From: Chthoniobacteraceae bacterium
GTDB taxonomy: Bacteria > Verrucomicrobiota > Verrucomicrobiia > Chthoniobacterales > Chthoniobacteraceae
Assembly: GCA_947479475.1 (NCBI GenBank)
Contig: CANJZW010000033.1
Coordinates: 1 to 43,824 of the forward strand
Direction: 5' to 3'
Length of the DNA stretch: 43,824 nt
Position 1 is the stretch's first letter, and the number at the start of each line of letters is the position of its first letter. The position numbers were made by a program, and so were the translations under genes. Shown here piece after piece: positions 1-8,591 of the stretch. The notes beneath the pieces are model-generated. The model was not told the origin of the DNA, ran no database searches, and saw nothing but the letters and a program-made list of their open reading frames with translations.

Positions 1-55
1 GGGAGGCTAACAGCAGAGAGAAGACCGGCACTTCAACCAAACCAAACAAAACCAC

Positions 56-117
56 AATGGCCGCCTCTCGTGTAGCGTAATTAAACCGCTCGTGAAGTCA
101 TTGATTCAGAAACGCGC
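56..117. repeat. Copy 1 of a ~62-bp dispersed repeat
   Basis: This segment matches 4383-4443 with four substitutions and one single-base indel. It begins AATGGCCGCCTCTCG and ends TTCAGAAACGCGC in both copies. It lies 14 bases before the start of the RAYT remnant at 132. RAYT transposases are known to be associated with short repeats flanking their own gene, so a REP-like role is possible, but there is no strong palindrome in it. A fragment of a duplicated gene is the alternative. Confidence 0.75.
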
Positions 118-131
118 CGTGAAGTTCCGAA

Positions 132-991
132 ATGGCGCGGAGTATTCGATTGGAATTTGAAGGGGCTTTTTATCATGTGATGGCTCGAGGGAATCGGCGG
201 GCGGCGATTTTTGTGGATGATCAAGACCGGCGATTTTTTTTGCAATGCCTTGCTGATGTCTGTGAAAAAACAGGTTGGCGTGTGCACGCTTGGGTGCTGA
301 TGGGGAATCATTACCACCTTTTCATTCAGACTCCTGTCGGCGGGCGAATCTGGTGGAGGGTATGAAATGGTTTCAAAACACGGTGACGCGGCGATTCAAT
401 GTGCGGCATCGCGAATGGGGTAGGCTGTTTGGAGATCGTTACAAGGCTGTGGTGGTCGACGGGGGTAGCCGTTACTACTATGAAACGCTTTGGGATTACA
501 TTCACTTGAATCCGAGTCGCGCGCGCCTGGTGGATCTAGCCCAGGGACAGAGTGTTTTGGACTATCCGTGGAGCAGTATTGGCCGGTGGGTATGCCTTGA
601 TGCCGCGTCAAAGGACGAAGTGGTTGGCGGCGGAAAAACGGCTGGCGACGATGGGGGTGGAGGACACGGTTGAGGAGCGAAAAAAAATGGTTGTGCGCCA
701 GGACAAACGCGCGGCCGAACAGCGTGAGCAGAGTGGGTTTGCGGCTGTGGATGCGGATGGCGATAAACGGGAAGCCATTTGCGACGCGGCTGGTATTGGG
801 GAAAACAGGCGTTCGCCGAGAATTTGCTGAAGCTCGGTGAGGCGGCGATTGTGCGAAAACGCGAGTCGCGGGGCTGCGATGCAAGTCCCGAAGTGAAGGC
901 TCATGGTGAGCAACAAGCGCTGGCCCTGCTGGTGTTAGGATTAGTTGTCAAACCGCCGCCGCTCACGCTTCCAGCGAAAGTCTCGCGCTAG
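132..991 (+). pseudogene. RAYT / IS200-like Y1 transposase, frameshifted remnant
   Basis: The reading begins at ATG 132 (MARSIRLEFEGAFYHVMARG), the usual start of REP-associated tyrosine transposases. It carries the metal-binding HUH motif in GNHYHLFIQT at about residues 59-68. The coherent protein then changes frame about three times. Near 340 it moves into the frame reading NLVEGMKWFQN, WGRLFGDRYKA and the tyrosine-bearing DYIHLNPSRARLV. Near 595 it moves to KWLAAEKRLATMGVED. Near 765 it moves to LRRGWYWGKQAFAENLLKL. All pieces occur in family order, so this was one gene of about 280 residues, now interrupted by small indels and presumably inactive. No terminal inverted repeats or target duplication were found. 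Sequencing error could explain one shift but hardly three. Confidence 0.85.
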
Positions 992-1064
992 GCGTGGCAG
1001 TCAGCGACCGGGTGGCGCGATCGGTGTGATTGAGCCGTGGGTGCGGTTACAGGTCTGGCGGAAA

Positions 1065-1535
1065 TCAGCGGGAAATGTCCGATTGTCCCAGAATATTGAA
1101 TCCGTGCTGGTTGAGGACGGAGACGGCGCATTCGTTGTCTTCGACGTGTAGGGCCAATGCCGAGCGGCCTCTTGGGCGAGTGAGGAGGGCGTAGGAGCCG
1201 AAAATGTTGACGTCCGCGGCTAGAAGCGCGGCTAGGAGGCGGCCTAGTTCGGTGGGCCCCTCGGGGAGCTCGACGACCACGAGGTCGCAGACTGAATGGG
1301 GTATCTCGTGTTCGGCAAAAATGTCCTGAACGGATTCGGGGTCGCTCACGACGATACGCACGATGGCCGAGTCTGCAGAAGCTTGGACACTCATGGCCAC
1401 GACGTGGACGTTGTGGTTATTGAGGAGATTGACCACCTCCATTAGCGCTCCCACTTTGTTGGGCAAGAAGACGGAGAACTGGGTGACACGAGGCATGCCG
1501 GTTTTTTCGGCAGTCAGAGATTCTTCAAAGGACAT
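1065..1535 (-). CDS. ACT domain protein (tandem ACT, amino-acid-binding regulator type)
   Basis: This is a 156-residue protein made of two ACT-like halves. The first (about residues 14-80) begins VTQFSVFLPNKVGALMEVVNLL, the typical beta1-loop-alpha1 of ACT domains with the ligand-contacting N-K-V-G-A-L stretch. The second (about 85-150) contains GPTELGRLLAALLAADVNIFGSY. ACT domains bind amino acids and control metabolic enzymes; there is no catalytic domain here, so a stand-alone regulator is the natural reading, with unknown ligand. An internal ATG at 1496 (MPRVTQF) would remove 13 residues and match the start of the domain better; neither start has a Shine-Dalgarno sequence. It follows the secreted-protein gene by only 5 bases and is probably cotranscribed with it. 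Confidence 0.85.
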   Translation of the reverse strand: MSFEESLTAEKTGMPRVTQFSVFLPNKVGALMEVVNLLNNHNVHVVAMSVQASADSAIVRIVVSDPESVQDIFAEHEIPHSVCDLVVVELPEGPTELGRLLAALLAADVNIFGSYALLTRPRGRSALALHVEDNECAVSVLNQHGFNILGQSDISR

Positions 1536-1540
1536 AAGAT

Positions 1541-2440
1541 TTAATTTTGGCGAGAGGTGATGTCGTGCAGGATCGAGGCAAGAGTGTTTGCGAGTGTGTT
1601 CACTTCTTCCAGGGAGAGTGTATTGTCCGCCGGTCCGGCTAACAACTGCGCAACGGCGGTGAGTGTGGGCTGGATGTGGGTAAGCAGCGGGTCTGAGCGC
1701 AGCTTGTCCGTGAGCGGCTCGAATCCAGTTTTTAGAAGTTGGTTAAGCACCGGCTGGCGGAGCAGCAGTGCGGCATTTTCAGAGTAAGTTTCTTTGAGAA
1801 TAGAGGCTATGATTTCTGTGCTGCGCATCCACGCCCCCAGTGTGATCAGGTGCACCAGGCCGGCGTCTTCGTGTTGACGAAGCGCGGCAGCGAGGTCGCT
1901 CTCGGTGGCTTCCAATTCCCGGCGCAGGAGAGGCCAGTCTTTTTTCTGGGCAGACTCTGCCAGACTGCGGTTGCGATCCAGAAGTTCGGTTTGGACCCCG
2001 AGGGTTTTGGCCATGGCTAGCAGGTCTTTGACCACGTTTTTGCAGTATTGGGCGTCCTCGGCTTGGGCGGCAAGGTATCCCTCGGCAAAGGTGTTGCCAA
2101 TGAGCAGGGCCGTCTGCGCGCGGCTGTTGGGCGAGGTGGGGATGGGGGAGCGATACTTTGAAGCCCAGTCGGGTTTGGCGCAGCGCCCCAAGGCGATAAT
2201 AAGCTCCTCCGGGGTACGAACCGTCGCCGGAGTTTTTGCTCTTTTGTTCTCCGTGGGATCAGGGGAAGGCGCTGCCTGGGGTACAGACGCTGCCTGGGGT
2301 ACAGGCGCTGCCTGGGGTACAGGCGCTGCCTGGGGTACAGGCGCTGCCTGGGGTACAGGCGCTGCCTGGGGTACAGGCGCTGCCTGGCAGTTTAGGGCGA
2401 GGCATAACACGGAGAGCCGGGTTAGGGTTCGCGGCTTCAT
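1541..2440 (-). CDS. Putative secreted protein with AAPVPQ tandem repeat
   Basis: I do not recognise the family. The start at 2440 was chosen because it begins with a signal-peptide-like sequence (MKPRTLTRLSVLCLALNCQA); an upstream in-frame extension of 43 residues looks non-coding. After the signal sequence come about seven AAPVPQ units (one reads AASVPQ), a Pro/Ala-rich spacer that may span the envelope. The remaining ~230 residues are mostly helical and soluble-looking (for example ELIIALGRCAKPDWASKYRSP), with no membrane segment. The lipobox-like LNC is poor, so a lipoprotein is possible but not favoured. It lies between guaB (139-bp gap) and the ACT gene (5-bp gap). A weak GGA lies about 9 bases before the start. 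Confidence 0.7.
   Translation of the reverse strand: MKPRTLTRLSVLCLALNCQAAPVPQAAPVPQAAPVPQAAPVPQAAPVPQAASVPQAAPSPDPTENKRAKTPATVRTPEELIIALGRCAKPDWASKYRSPIPTSPNSRAQTALLIGNTFAEGYLAAQAEDAQYCKNVVKDLLAMAKTLGVQTELLDRNRSLAESAQKKDWPLLRRELEATESDLAAALRQHEDAGLVHLITLGAWMRSTEIIASILKETYSENAALLLRQPVLNQLLKTGFEPLTDKLRSDPLLTHIQPTLTAVAQLLAGPADNTLSLEEVNTLANTLASILHDITSRQN
2271..2387. repeat. 18-bp tandem repeat, 6.5 copies, coding for AAPVPQ
   Basis: Six consecutive 18-bp units (GCTGCCTGGGGTACAGGC on the plus strand) and a partial seventh lie inside the secreted-protein gene. The units are almost identical; the first ends GAC instead of GGC. The unit is a multiple of three, so copy-number changes keep the reading frame. 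Confidence 0.95.
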
Positions 2441-2579
2441 AAGATTCCAATTTAATCGTTTTCCAGCGCCTGTCAGGTTCCTTTTCAACGCGTCGGGTTG
2501 GGGATGCCCGTTTCGGTTTCCTAAACAAGGAGCCAAGGCATGGGGTTCGGCGGGGCCTGACGTTTTCAAAGCGACTGGA

Positions 2580-4145
2580 TTAATTGCCTGTCTTCACCTC
2601 GATCACATCGTGCGGAGCGCTTTCGCGTTGGCCCGCTGGCGTCACACGGATGTACCGGGCGTTCTGGCGTAATTCCCGCAGGGTGCGCGCTCCAAGGTAA
2701 CCCATCCCGCTCTGAATGCCTCCCGCCATTTGCAAAAGTACCTGGTCCAGCTTCGGCGAAAGTTCCTTTAGTGCTTCGATCCCCTCTGCCGCCACTTTAC
2801 GGGCGGCGTCCTTGGTCGCGTGGCCGTAACGGGCCGCGCTGCCCGCCGTCATCGCAGCCAGTGAACCCATGCCTCGGTACTGTTTGTAGAGCTTCCCGTT
2901 GATCTCCATCACACTGCCCGGCGCTTCCGGACAGCCTGCCAGCAGGCCGCCGCACACAACGGCGTCAGCCAGCGTGAGCGCCTTGACCACGTCGCCGCTT
3001 TTGGTGATCCCGCCGTCGGCGAGGATGGTGACGCCCCGTTTTGCGGCGGCCCGGCTGGCGACATAGAGAGCGGTGAACTGCGGGATGCCGACGCCCGCTA
3101 CGATGCGAGTCGTGCAAATTGACCCGGGGCCCTGGCCCACCTTGATCACGTTCGCCCCGCAATCCACCAAGTAATCCACGCCCGCACCGCTGGTCACGTT
3201 CCCTGCTATGATCGGCAGATCTTTAAACTCCCCGCGAATGAGCGCGATGGTGTCCCCCACGCCTTTGGAGTGTCCGTGCGCTGTGGAAATGGCGACCACA
3301 TCGACGCCGCGTTCCACCAGGCCGCTGACGTGGCCTAAAATCCGGTCCCGATCCAGTTGGCCGGCGGCGTTTCTGGGCGAGGAGAGGCTCGCGCCGCAGG
3401 ACAGGCGAAAGCCGGAGTCGCGCGCGGGTTTCATTTGGGCGTTGTGTTCCTGGCGGATGCGTTCGATGTCGGAGAGGGTGAACAGGCCTCGCAGGCGGTC
3501 TTCCCGGTCGACGACCAAAAGTTTGTGGGTGCCCACATGGTCCGTGAAAAAACGGTCGGCGCTTTCAATCGGATCCGCCCCAAGTTCGGTGTCGCAGATC
3601 ACCGGCGCGAGCGAGCGCGGAGTCATCACTTCGATCACTTTTTTGTGAGCATGCCGCTGCCGGACGACCTGTCCGGGCAAAAGACCCAGGAGCCTGCCGC
3701 TCTGGTCCACGACGGGAAAGGTGCGAAAGGTGAATTCCTTCTCCTCCAAATAGGCCAGAAGCTCCCCGATGCTCTGCTCGGGCGAAGCCTTGATTGGGTC
3801 GCTGATGAGGCCGTGGACGTTGTTTTTCACGCGACTGACCTCGGAGAGTTGGACGCGCTCGGGCATGTTGCAGTGAATCAGCCCCAGTCCGCCGCAGCGC
3901 GCTAGGGCGATGGCCATATCTGCCTCCGTGACAGTGTCCATGTCGGCCGAAACTACGGGGATGCGCAGATGGAGGGAGTCCGTCAGGCGGGTGTCGAGTT
4001 GAGCGTCGCGCGGGATGACCTCGGAGTAAAGAGTCGCCAGCGTTACGTCGTCGTACGTGAGGGCGGTGTGTGTATGATCCGCGAAAAAAGCATCAGCCGT
4101 CTTGTAAAAGAGACTGTCGAGAGACTGGGTCGTAGCGTCTGCCAT
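2580..4145 (-). CDS. guaB: IMP dehydrogenase
   Basis: This is the NAD-dependent oxidation of IMP to XMP, the first committed step of GMP synthesis in the cytoplasm. The 521-residue protein has the full bacterial architecture. The barrel begins [20 protein letters not shown]. Two CBS domains occupy about residues 115-235 ([38 protein letters not shown]). The catalytic loop [13 protein letters not shown] carries the active-site cysteine at about residue 343. The flap follows ([11 protein letters not shown]). Length is slightly above the usual ~490 because of an N-terminal extension of about 25 residues. The leader carries a 6-bp inverted repeat 9 bases before the start. The weak AGGATAGG before the ATG is one of the few Shine-Dalgarno-like sequences in the window. 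The gene is transcribed toward the secreted-protein and ACT genes. Confidence 0.98.
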   Translation of the reverse strand: MADATTQSLDSLFYKTADAFFADHTHTALTYDDVTLATLYSEVIPRDAQLDTRLTDSLHLRIPVVSADMDTVTEADMAIALARCGGLGLIHCNMPERVQLSEVSRVKNNVHGLISDPIKASPEQSIGELLAYLEEKEFTFRTFPVVDQSGRLLGLLPGQVVRQRHAHKKVIEVMTPRSLAPVICDTELGADPIESADRFFTDHVGTHKLLVVDREDRLRGLFTLSDIERIRQEHNAQMKPARDSGFRLSCGASLSSPRNAAGQLDRDRILGHVSGLVERGVDVVAISTAHGHSKGVGDTIALIRGEFKDLPIIAGNVTSGAGVDYLVDCGANVIKVGQGPGSICTTRIVAGVGIPQFTALYVASRAAAKRGVTILADGGITKSGDVVKALTLADAVVCGGLLAGCPEAPGSVMEINGKLYKQYRGMGSLAAMTAGSAARYGHATKDAARKVAAEGIEALKELSPKLDQVLLQMAGGIQSGMGYLGARTLRELRQNARYIRVTPAGQRESAPHDVIEVKTGN

Positions 4146-4154
4146 AGCCTATCC

Positions 4155-4178
4155 TGCACGAAAGCTAGGGTCCGTGCA
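4155..4178 (-). promoter_or_regulatory. Small inverted repeat in the guaB leader
   Basis: TGCACG and CGTGCA flank a 12-base loop, ending 9 bases before the guaB start. There is no T-run, so it is not a terminator. It could shape the 5' end of the mRNA or be an operator, or be chance. Confidence 0.3.
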
Positions 4179-4285
4179 AAGCCGTAAACGCACTCCGCTA
4201 CTCGTTCGGGATTCTTGAGCGCGTTTATGGCTCAGAGCTTTCCCCGGAAAGGCGGCATTGCTCAGTGGCTTCTGCCATGCGGCGG

Positions 4286-4576
4286 TCACAGGATGCCTGG
4301 CTGTGACTGTGTAGATGACGACGCTGATGACGACGCTGATGACGGCGGCGAAGTAGCACCACACGGAAACGGGGGCCACCTCAATGGCCGCCTCTCGTTT
4401 ATCGTAATTACACCGCTCGTGAGGTCATGATTCAGAAACGCGCGGGTTTCGCCTTCCCCCATGGGTCGCGTGGAAGGCGCTTGGGACTCGATCCCTTTCG
4501 CAATCTTGTGAATCACATCCTCCGGTAGCATCGGCTTTTTCTCCGGCATAAACGGCTCTGCTTCGTGAAGGAGCAT
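4286..4576 (-). CDS. Possible small hypothetical protein
   Basis: A 96-residue reading starts MLLHEAEPFMPEKKPMLPEDV, 24 bases after the stop of the fusion gene and on the same strand. The first ~55 residues are hydrophilic and plausible as protein. The C-terminal part is encoded by the dispersed repeat and the 12-bp tandem repeat and becomes Ser/Pro-rich low complexity, which argues against a conserved gene over its full length. No domain is recognised and there is no ribosome binding site. Confidence 0.25.
   Translation of the reverse strand: MLLHEAEPFMPEKKPMLPEDVIHKIAKGIESQAPSTRPMGEGETRAFLNHDLTSGVITINERRPLRWPPFPCGATSPPSSASSSASSSTQSQPGIL
4314..4349. repeat. 12-bp tandem repeat, two perfect copies and one degenerate
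   Basis: GATGACGACGCT is repeated at 4314 and 4326, followed by the related GATGACGGCGGC at 4338. It is non-coding as far as can be judged. Confidence 0.85.
4383..4443. repeat. Copy 2 of the ~62-bp dispersed repeat
   Basis: It matches 56-117 in the same orientation. The four substitutions all fall in one codon phase. In the plus frame beginning CAA TGG CCG at 4382 they are third positions, and two of them turn TAT and TAC of this copy into stops in copy 1. That pattern hints that the element descends from coding DNA, but four sites are too few to be sure. Confidence 0.75.
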
Positions 4577-4600
4577 TTTTAACACTTTTGCGGGGAGTGG

Positions 4601-7600
4601 CTATGCGCCTTTTGGTAGTGCAAACGCGATCCACGTATCTCCGGCAGGTCCGCCCAACTTTCCCCCACCCGTGGCAGGTTGTAAAATAAACTGGCGGCCT
4701 TCCGCCTCGTAACAGGCGGGCGGTGCCGAGCCGTGTAACGGCAGGGATTGACTCCAGAGTTCGACACCTGTGGCGGCGTCGAAGGCGCGGATCTTTTTAT
4801 CGCGCGTGCCGCTTGCAAAGACGAGTCCTGTGCCTGTCACCATGGCGCCGCCAAAGTTTTCCTGGCCTGTTTTGGCAATTCCTTTCGCCGTCAGCTCCGG
4901 ATACTCGCCCAAAGGGACGCTCCACGCGGTTTCGCCTGTGTTGAGGTTGATGCAGTTGAGTGTACCCCACGGGGCTGAACACGCGGGGTAACCTTCGGAA
5001 TCCAGCACTCGGTTGAACCCGGAGAACGTCCAGTCTTTACCCGCCTGTTTCGCTCCGTTTTTTTGCGGGCGGTCCCGGCAGAGGATAAAGTCTAACAGAG
5101 GCTGGATTTGTTCCTCGGAGAGGTGCGCCATGGGAGGCATCGTGGCGCGCCCAGTTTTTAACAGGGTCCGCACATCCTGTTCTCCAAGGCGGTGCCTGAC
5201 TCCGCGCATCGGCGGTGCGTGGCCGATTCCCTTGCGATCCGGGCCGTGGCAAACCGCGCAGTTTGTCTGGTAGACTTGCTCTCCGGGGCTTGACGGCAGG
5301 AGGGGGGAGGGGTCGTCGTCACGGAAACAGGTGATACTCCAGGGGATTTCGTTAGAGGTGACGTATAAAAAGCCTTTGGGATCGGCGGCGGCCCCTGTCC
5401 ATTCAGCCCCCCCGTGGATGTTAAAGAGAAGGGTGGGGCGGGCTTCGTCAAAGGAAGGAAAGGGGCCGATGTTGGCGCGTTCAAAGAGGGGCAGGAGGGC
5501 GGCGAGGGCTCCGGGATTTGTCGGCAGGTCGGCGCGTGTGTAGGCCTGCCGGGCGAAGGGTTTTGGAAGTTCTGGGGCGGGTTGATAGACGGCGGTTTGG
5601 TCTCCTGGGAGGCCGTGGGTGTCGACTCGGATGAAGCGGAAATCGTACAAGGGCTCTCCGGTGACGCGGTCGAGCAGGAGGGTGTTGCCAAGTTTGGTGA
5701 CCTGCGCAAGGGCGTCGACGCGGCGGCCGTGGCGCTCGACCGTCACAAGGTTTGGAGGGGCGGGAATATCCCAGTCCCAGATGTCGTGGCGCAATTCTTG
5801 AAAGTGCCAGAGCCGTTTGCCGCTCACCGCATCGATGGCTAGGATGCAATTGGAAAACAGATTGTCGCCTTGATGGTTGAGCCCGATGAAGTTGGGTTTG
5901 GGAGAACCCACGCTAACGAAGGCGATCCCCCGGGACTCGTCCATCGCCATCCCGCCCCAACAGTTGGCGCCGCTTTCCACGGTGCTCCAAGTCTCATTCC
6001 CGTATTCGCCCGGATCTGGCTTTGTTTTGAAGGTCCATAATAACTTCCCGTCCCGGGCGTCGAACCCATAAACATCCCCCCCATAACCCGGCAGGACGCA
6101 AATGTGCCCGTGCATCGCCCCCACCGCCGTTGTGCCATTGGGGACGGGCGTTTTTCCCCCGGCGCCGAAATCCTTCACAGGCAGGCCGGTCTCGGGATGG
6201 ATTGCGATGAGCCAGTTGCCGTCCCCAAACAGGAGGCGGGGGGAAGCCTTTTCGTCGCCCTTCCAGTAAAGCAGTCCGCGCCTGGCGGGAGCGGAAGACG
6301 GGCCGCCGATGAGGGTTTGAGGGGCAAAACGCCAGCGTTCGATCCCCGTAGTCGCGTTGACGGCGACGATGTTTTTGCCGGGGGTCGGCGTGAACATCAC
6401 TCCCTTCACAATAATGGGATTGCACTGGATGTTGCCGGAACCGTCTCCGCTGCGGTACGTCCATGCCGGTTGGAGTTGAGCGACATTTTCGCGGGTGATT
6501 TGACTCAGACTTGAAAACCGGTTGGAAGTGGGGCCGCCCAGAGAGCGCTCCCAGTCAACTGGGTTGCCGGTCGCGGGCCACCCGTTGGCGGGCGTGAGAC
6601 GGTCGGGCGCGGCTGCGGGGAGGACGAAACTGGCGGGGAGGGCGCTGCGAGCCGCCGGAGACAAGGAGGGCAAGCTGGCAGCAGGTTTTTGGGCGGGCTG
6701 GGCTGAGGCGGATTGAGGCGTGGCGGGCGGGAGGGCGTCAAAATCCCATAAACCGAGCGTGGCTGCGTCGGACTTGAGGGGCGCGTCGGAGGGGGGGCCT
6801 ATTTCGCGGGGTCCGGCGGAAATGCGCACATCGTCCAGGAGGCCGTCACAACGGGGGGCCCCTTCCACAAGCGATCCCAGAGCGAGGCCGCCTGGGATTG
6901 GGATGCCCGAGCGAGGCGGCAAAGGGGCTTCCCTCACCATCTTTCCATCGACGTAGAGACGTACTTTTTCGGGGCCGATGACGGCGGCCAACGCGTGCCA
7001 CGCTCCGTCACAAACGTTGGCTTCACTGCGGATCTCGCCCCCATGGCCGGGCATATACAGGCTAAGCACCCCCGATTTAGTGTACGTGTAGAGTTCCCAA
7101 TGGTCGGCGGACGCCTTTGTATCGGAGGCCACAAGGATATTGAAGCCCGCCGTGCCATTCAATTTAGCCCGGCACTCCACGGTGAGAGGAAGAGTGCGAT
7201 AGGACACATTGCCCTCCACGGCCAGGCTGCCTTGAAGTGCTTTTCCAAAAGCTGGGGCAAGGGACGTCGCTCCTGCTGCGGGTGCGCTGGAGGCACCGGG
7301 CTTGGCTCCAGCCGGGGCAAGGGCAGGTGCAAAGGTGCTGGGGACGGGTTTGGGACCGGCTGGTCCGCCCTTGAGTTGGGGCTCCAGCCATTTGAGGCCT
7401 TCGAGGTTATCCCGGAGCCGGCCTTCGGCGTCTTCGCCTGTGTGGTTGAGGATCCCAATGGGCCCCGTGTAGCCGCTTTTCGCGATGATCTTGAGCAGGC
7501 TGAGGTCCTCGGTGCCGACTCCCAGCGGGACGATTTTGCGGCCATGTTCATCACCCTTGATGTCCATTCCGTTTAAGTTCAGGCAGATCAGGTGCGGCAA

Positions 7601-8296
7601 CATACGTTGCAGCAGCTCCTTGAACCCTTCGATGTGTCCGTGTCCGTGGTGCTGGTTGTAGACCAGTCCTACGTTTGAGAAGCCTTCCGCCTTGAGGGCG
7701 TTGAGAATTTCGATCTGGTTGTCGGGTTCCCCGAACCAGGAGCCGTGGTTGTAAAGGCCCACGGTGAGGCCGTCGGTTTTGGCGGCTTCGGCAATGGGCT
7801 TGAGCCGGCGCACCTCGTTCGCGACACGGCGGGACTGTTCCTCGGCTGAGTCCACCTTGATCGTGCCACCGCCACCGCTCACCCAAAGCTGGGGTTTGAC
7901 CTGGTATTTGCGGAACAGTTCCAGAGCGGTTAAAGCCTCGGGCGAGAGGCTGCCAGGAAACCACCATCCCATCAGTTCGACGTGGTGGCGTTTGAGGGCT
8001 GCCAATTCGTCGTCCCATTCCACGATGTGCTCTTTGCGGTAGTCGTAGACAAACTTGGTGAACCCGAGTCGTTCAAGCATCTCGGCGCGTTGTTCCGGAT
8101 TGCGCTTGGCCTTGTCGAAGGGGACGATGCACCAGGCGGCGAGGTTCTGGCGCCGGAACAGGTCAGGTGCTTTTTGCTCGGAAACGATGAGGCCAGGAGG
8201 TGTGGCGGGTGCCGCTTGGACGGCCGGGGGCAGGGCGCTCAGGGCGAAGGCGCCAAAGGCGAACAGGGAGTGTTTTAAGGAAAAGGGCGTGTTCAT
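4601..8296 (-). CDS. Secreted fusion: TIM-barrel isomerase-like + LamG-like + PQQ dehydrogenase with cytochrome c
   Basis: A signal peptide (about residues 1-28, ending AVQA) directs this 1231-residue protein to the periplasm. Residues ~45-310 look like a xylose-isomerase/AP-endonuclease-type TIM barrel (sugar phosphate isomerase/epimerase family: LYNHGSWFGEPDNQIEILNAL, VYNQHHGHGHIEGF, GPIGILNHTGED). After a Pro/Ala linker, ~360-515 resembles a LamG/concanavalin-like domain (YVDGKMVREAPLP, GLLDDVRISAGP). From ~575 to the end is a quinoprotein beta-propeller (DWERSLGGPTSNRFSSLSQI, WDWDIPAPPNLV, TLNCINLNTGETAW), with a cytochrome c module inserted before the last blades; its haem motif CAVCH is at 1013-1017 and a Met-rich ATMPPMAHL follows. 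PQQ propellers with cytochrome domains oxidise sugars or alcohols and pass electrons to the respiratory chain. Joining one to a barrel and a LamG domain is unusual. The substrate is unknown; a sugar or polyol is inferred. Confidence 0.9.
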   Translation of the reverse strand: MNTPFSLKHSLFAFGAFALSALPPAVQAAPATPPGLIVSEQKAPDLFRRQNLAAWCIVPFDKAKRNPEQRAEMLERLGFTKFVYDYRKEHIVEWDDELAALKRHHVELMGWWFPGSLSPEALTALELFRKYQVKPQLWVSGGGGTIKVDSAEEQSRRVANEVRRLKPIAEAAKTDGLTVGLYNHGSWFGEPDNQIEILNALKAEGFSNVGLVYNQHHGHGHIEGFKELLQRMLPHLICLNLNGMDIKGDEHGRKIVPLGVGTEDLSLLKIIAKSGYTGPIGILNHTGEDAEGRLRDNLEGLKWLEPQLKGGPAGPKPVPSTFAPALAPAGAKPGASSAPAAGATSLAPAFGKALQGSLAVEGNVSYRTLPLTVECRAKLNGTAGFNILVASDTKASADHWELYTYTKSGVLSLYMPGHGGEIRSEANVCDGAWHALAAVIGPEKVRLYVDGKMVREAPLPPRSGIPIPGGLALGSLVEGAPRCDGLLDDVRISAGPREIGPPSDAPLKSDAATLGLWDFDALPPATPQSASAQPAQKPAASLPSLSPAARSALPASFVLPAAAPDRLTPANGWPATGNPVDWERSLGGPTSNRFSSLSQITRENVAQLQPAWTYRSGDGSGNIQCNPIIVKGVMFTPTPGKNIVAVNATTGIERWRFAPQTLIGGPSSAPARRGLLYWKGDEKASPRLLFGDGNWLIAIHPETGLPVKDFGAGGKTPVPNGTTAVGAMHGHICVLPGYGGDVYGFDARDGKLLWTFKTKPDPGEYGNETWSTVESGANCWGGMAMDESRGIAFVSVGSPKPNFIGLNHQGDNLFSNCILAIDAVSGKRLWHFQELRHDIWDWDIPAPPNLVTVERHGRRVDALAQVTKLGNTLLLDRVTGEPLYDFRFIRVDTHGLPGDQTAVYQPAPELPKPFARQAYTRADLPTNPGALAALLPLFERANIGPFPSFDEARPTLLFNIHGGAEWTGAAADPKGFLYVTSNEIPWSITCFRDDDPSPLLPSSPGEQVYQTNCAVCHGPDRKGIGHAPPMRGVRHRLGEQDVRTLLKTGRATMPPMAHLSEEQIQPLLDFILCRDRPQKNGAKQAGKDWTFSGFNRVLDSEGYPACSAPWGTLNCINLNTGETAWSVPLGEYPELTAKGIAKTGQENFGGAMVTGTGLVFASGTRDKKIRAFDAATGVELWSQSLPLHGSAPPACYEAEGRQFILQPATGGGKLGGPAGDTWIAFALPKGA

Positions 8297-8591
8297 GGAG
8301 GGGTTCAGCAGAAGGGAGAAAGGGTTGGGGCAACCCTCGCCTACCTTAGAAGATCTGGAAAGGGCGACTAGAACCGGGGCGTCTAGTTTGTGTACATAAG
8401 CGCCAAACCGTAATTTCGCCGCCTTCGAATAAAACCAGAAAGTGGCCGCCAGTTGGCGCCAGGTGCCGCCGATCAGACAGAGAACGTGCGGAACGTGAGA
8501 GGCACTACGCCCGTGCCGTGAGTCCGGGATCTCTGGTTCAATGTGGCCTGCGAGTTTGAGACTCGGGGGCGGATCCTAGCTGCCGATTGGG
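8297..8591. other. 295-bp intergenic region upstream of the fusion gene
   Basis: No gene is seen. It holds a 7-bp hairpin at 8321-8337 (AGGGTTG / CAACCCT, 3-base loop), 24 bases before the fusion start and followed on the minus strand by TTCTCCC. There is also an inverted repeat ACTAGA / TCTAGT at 8367-8387 with a 9-base spacer, which could be an operator. No convincing promoter or terminator was found. Confidence 0.5.

Larger units (their letters stand above)
4146..4600. other. 455-bp repeat-bearing region between guaB and the fusion gene
   Basis: This stretch has no confident gene. It holds the guaB leader, a 12-bp tandem repeat at 4314-4349, copy 2 of the dispersed repeat at 4383-4443, and a small minus-strand ORF starting at 4576. 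Another minus-strand reading (GTG at 4379) begins with a hydrophobic stretch encoded by the 12-bp repeat and looks accidental. Together with the RAYT remnant 4 kb away, the region looks like a site of past insertion or decay. Confidence 0.6.

Noticed and set aside
2271..2387. Possible CRISPR or iteron array
   Set aside because: Adjacent 18-bp units in frame inside a coding gene, without spacers or replication genes.
1905..2672. 255-codon plus-strand open frame rich in Ala-Trp-Gly-Thr repeats
   Set aside because: It is the reverse reading of the 18-bp array; the minus-strand reading has a signal peptide and sensible composition.
4149..4379. Small membrane protein reading from GTG 4379
   Set aside because: Its hydrophobic segment is only the translation of the 12-bp repeat and the rest is unstructured sequence running through the guaB leader.
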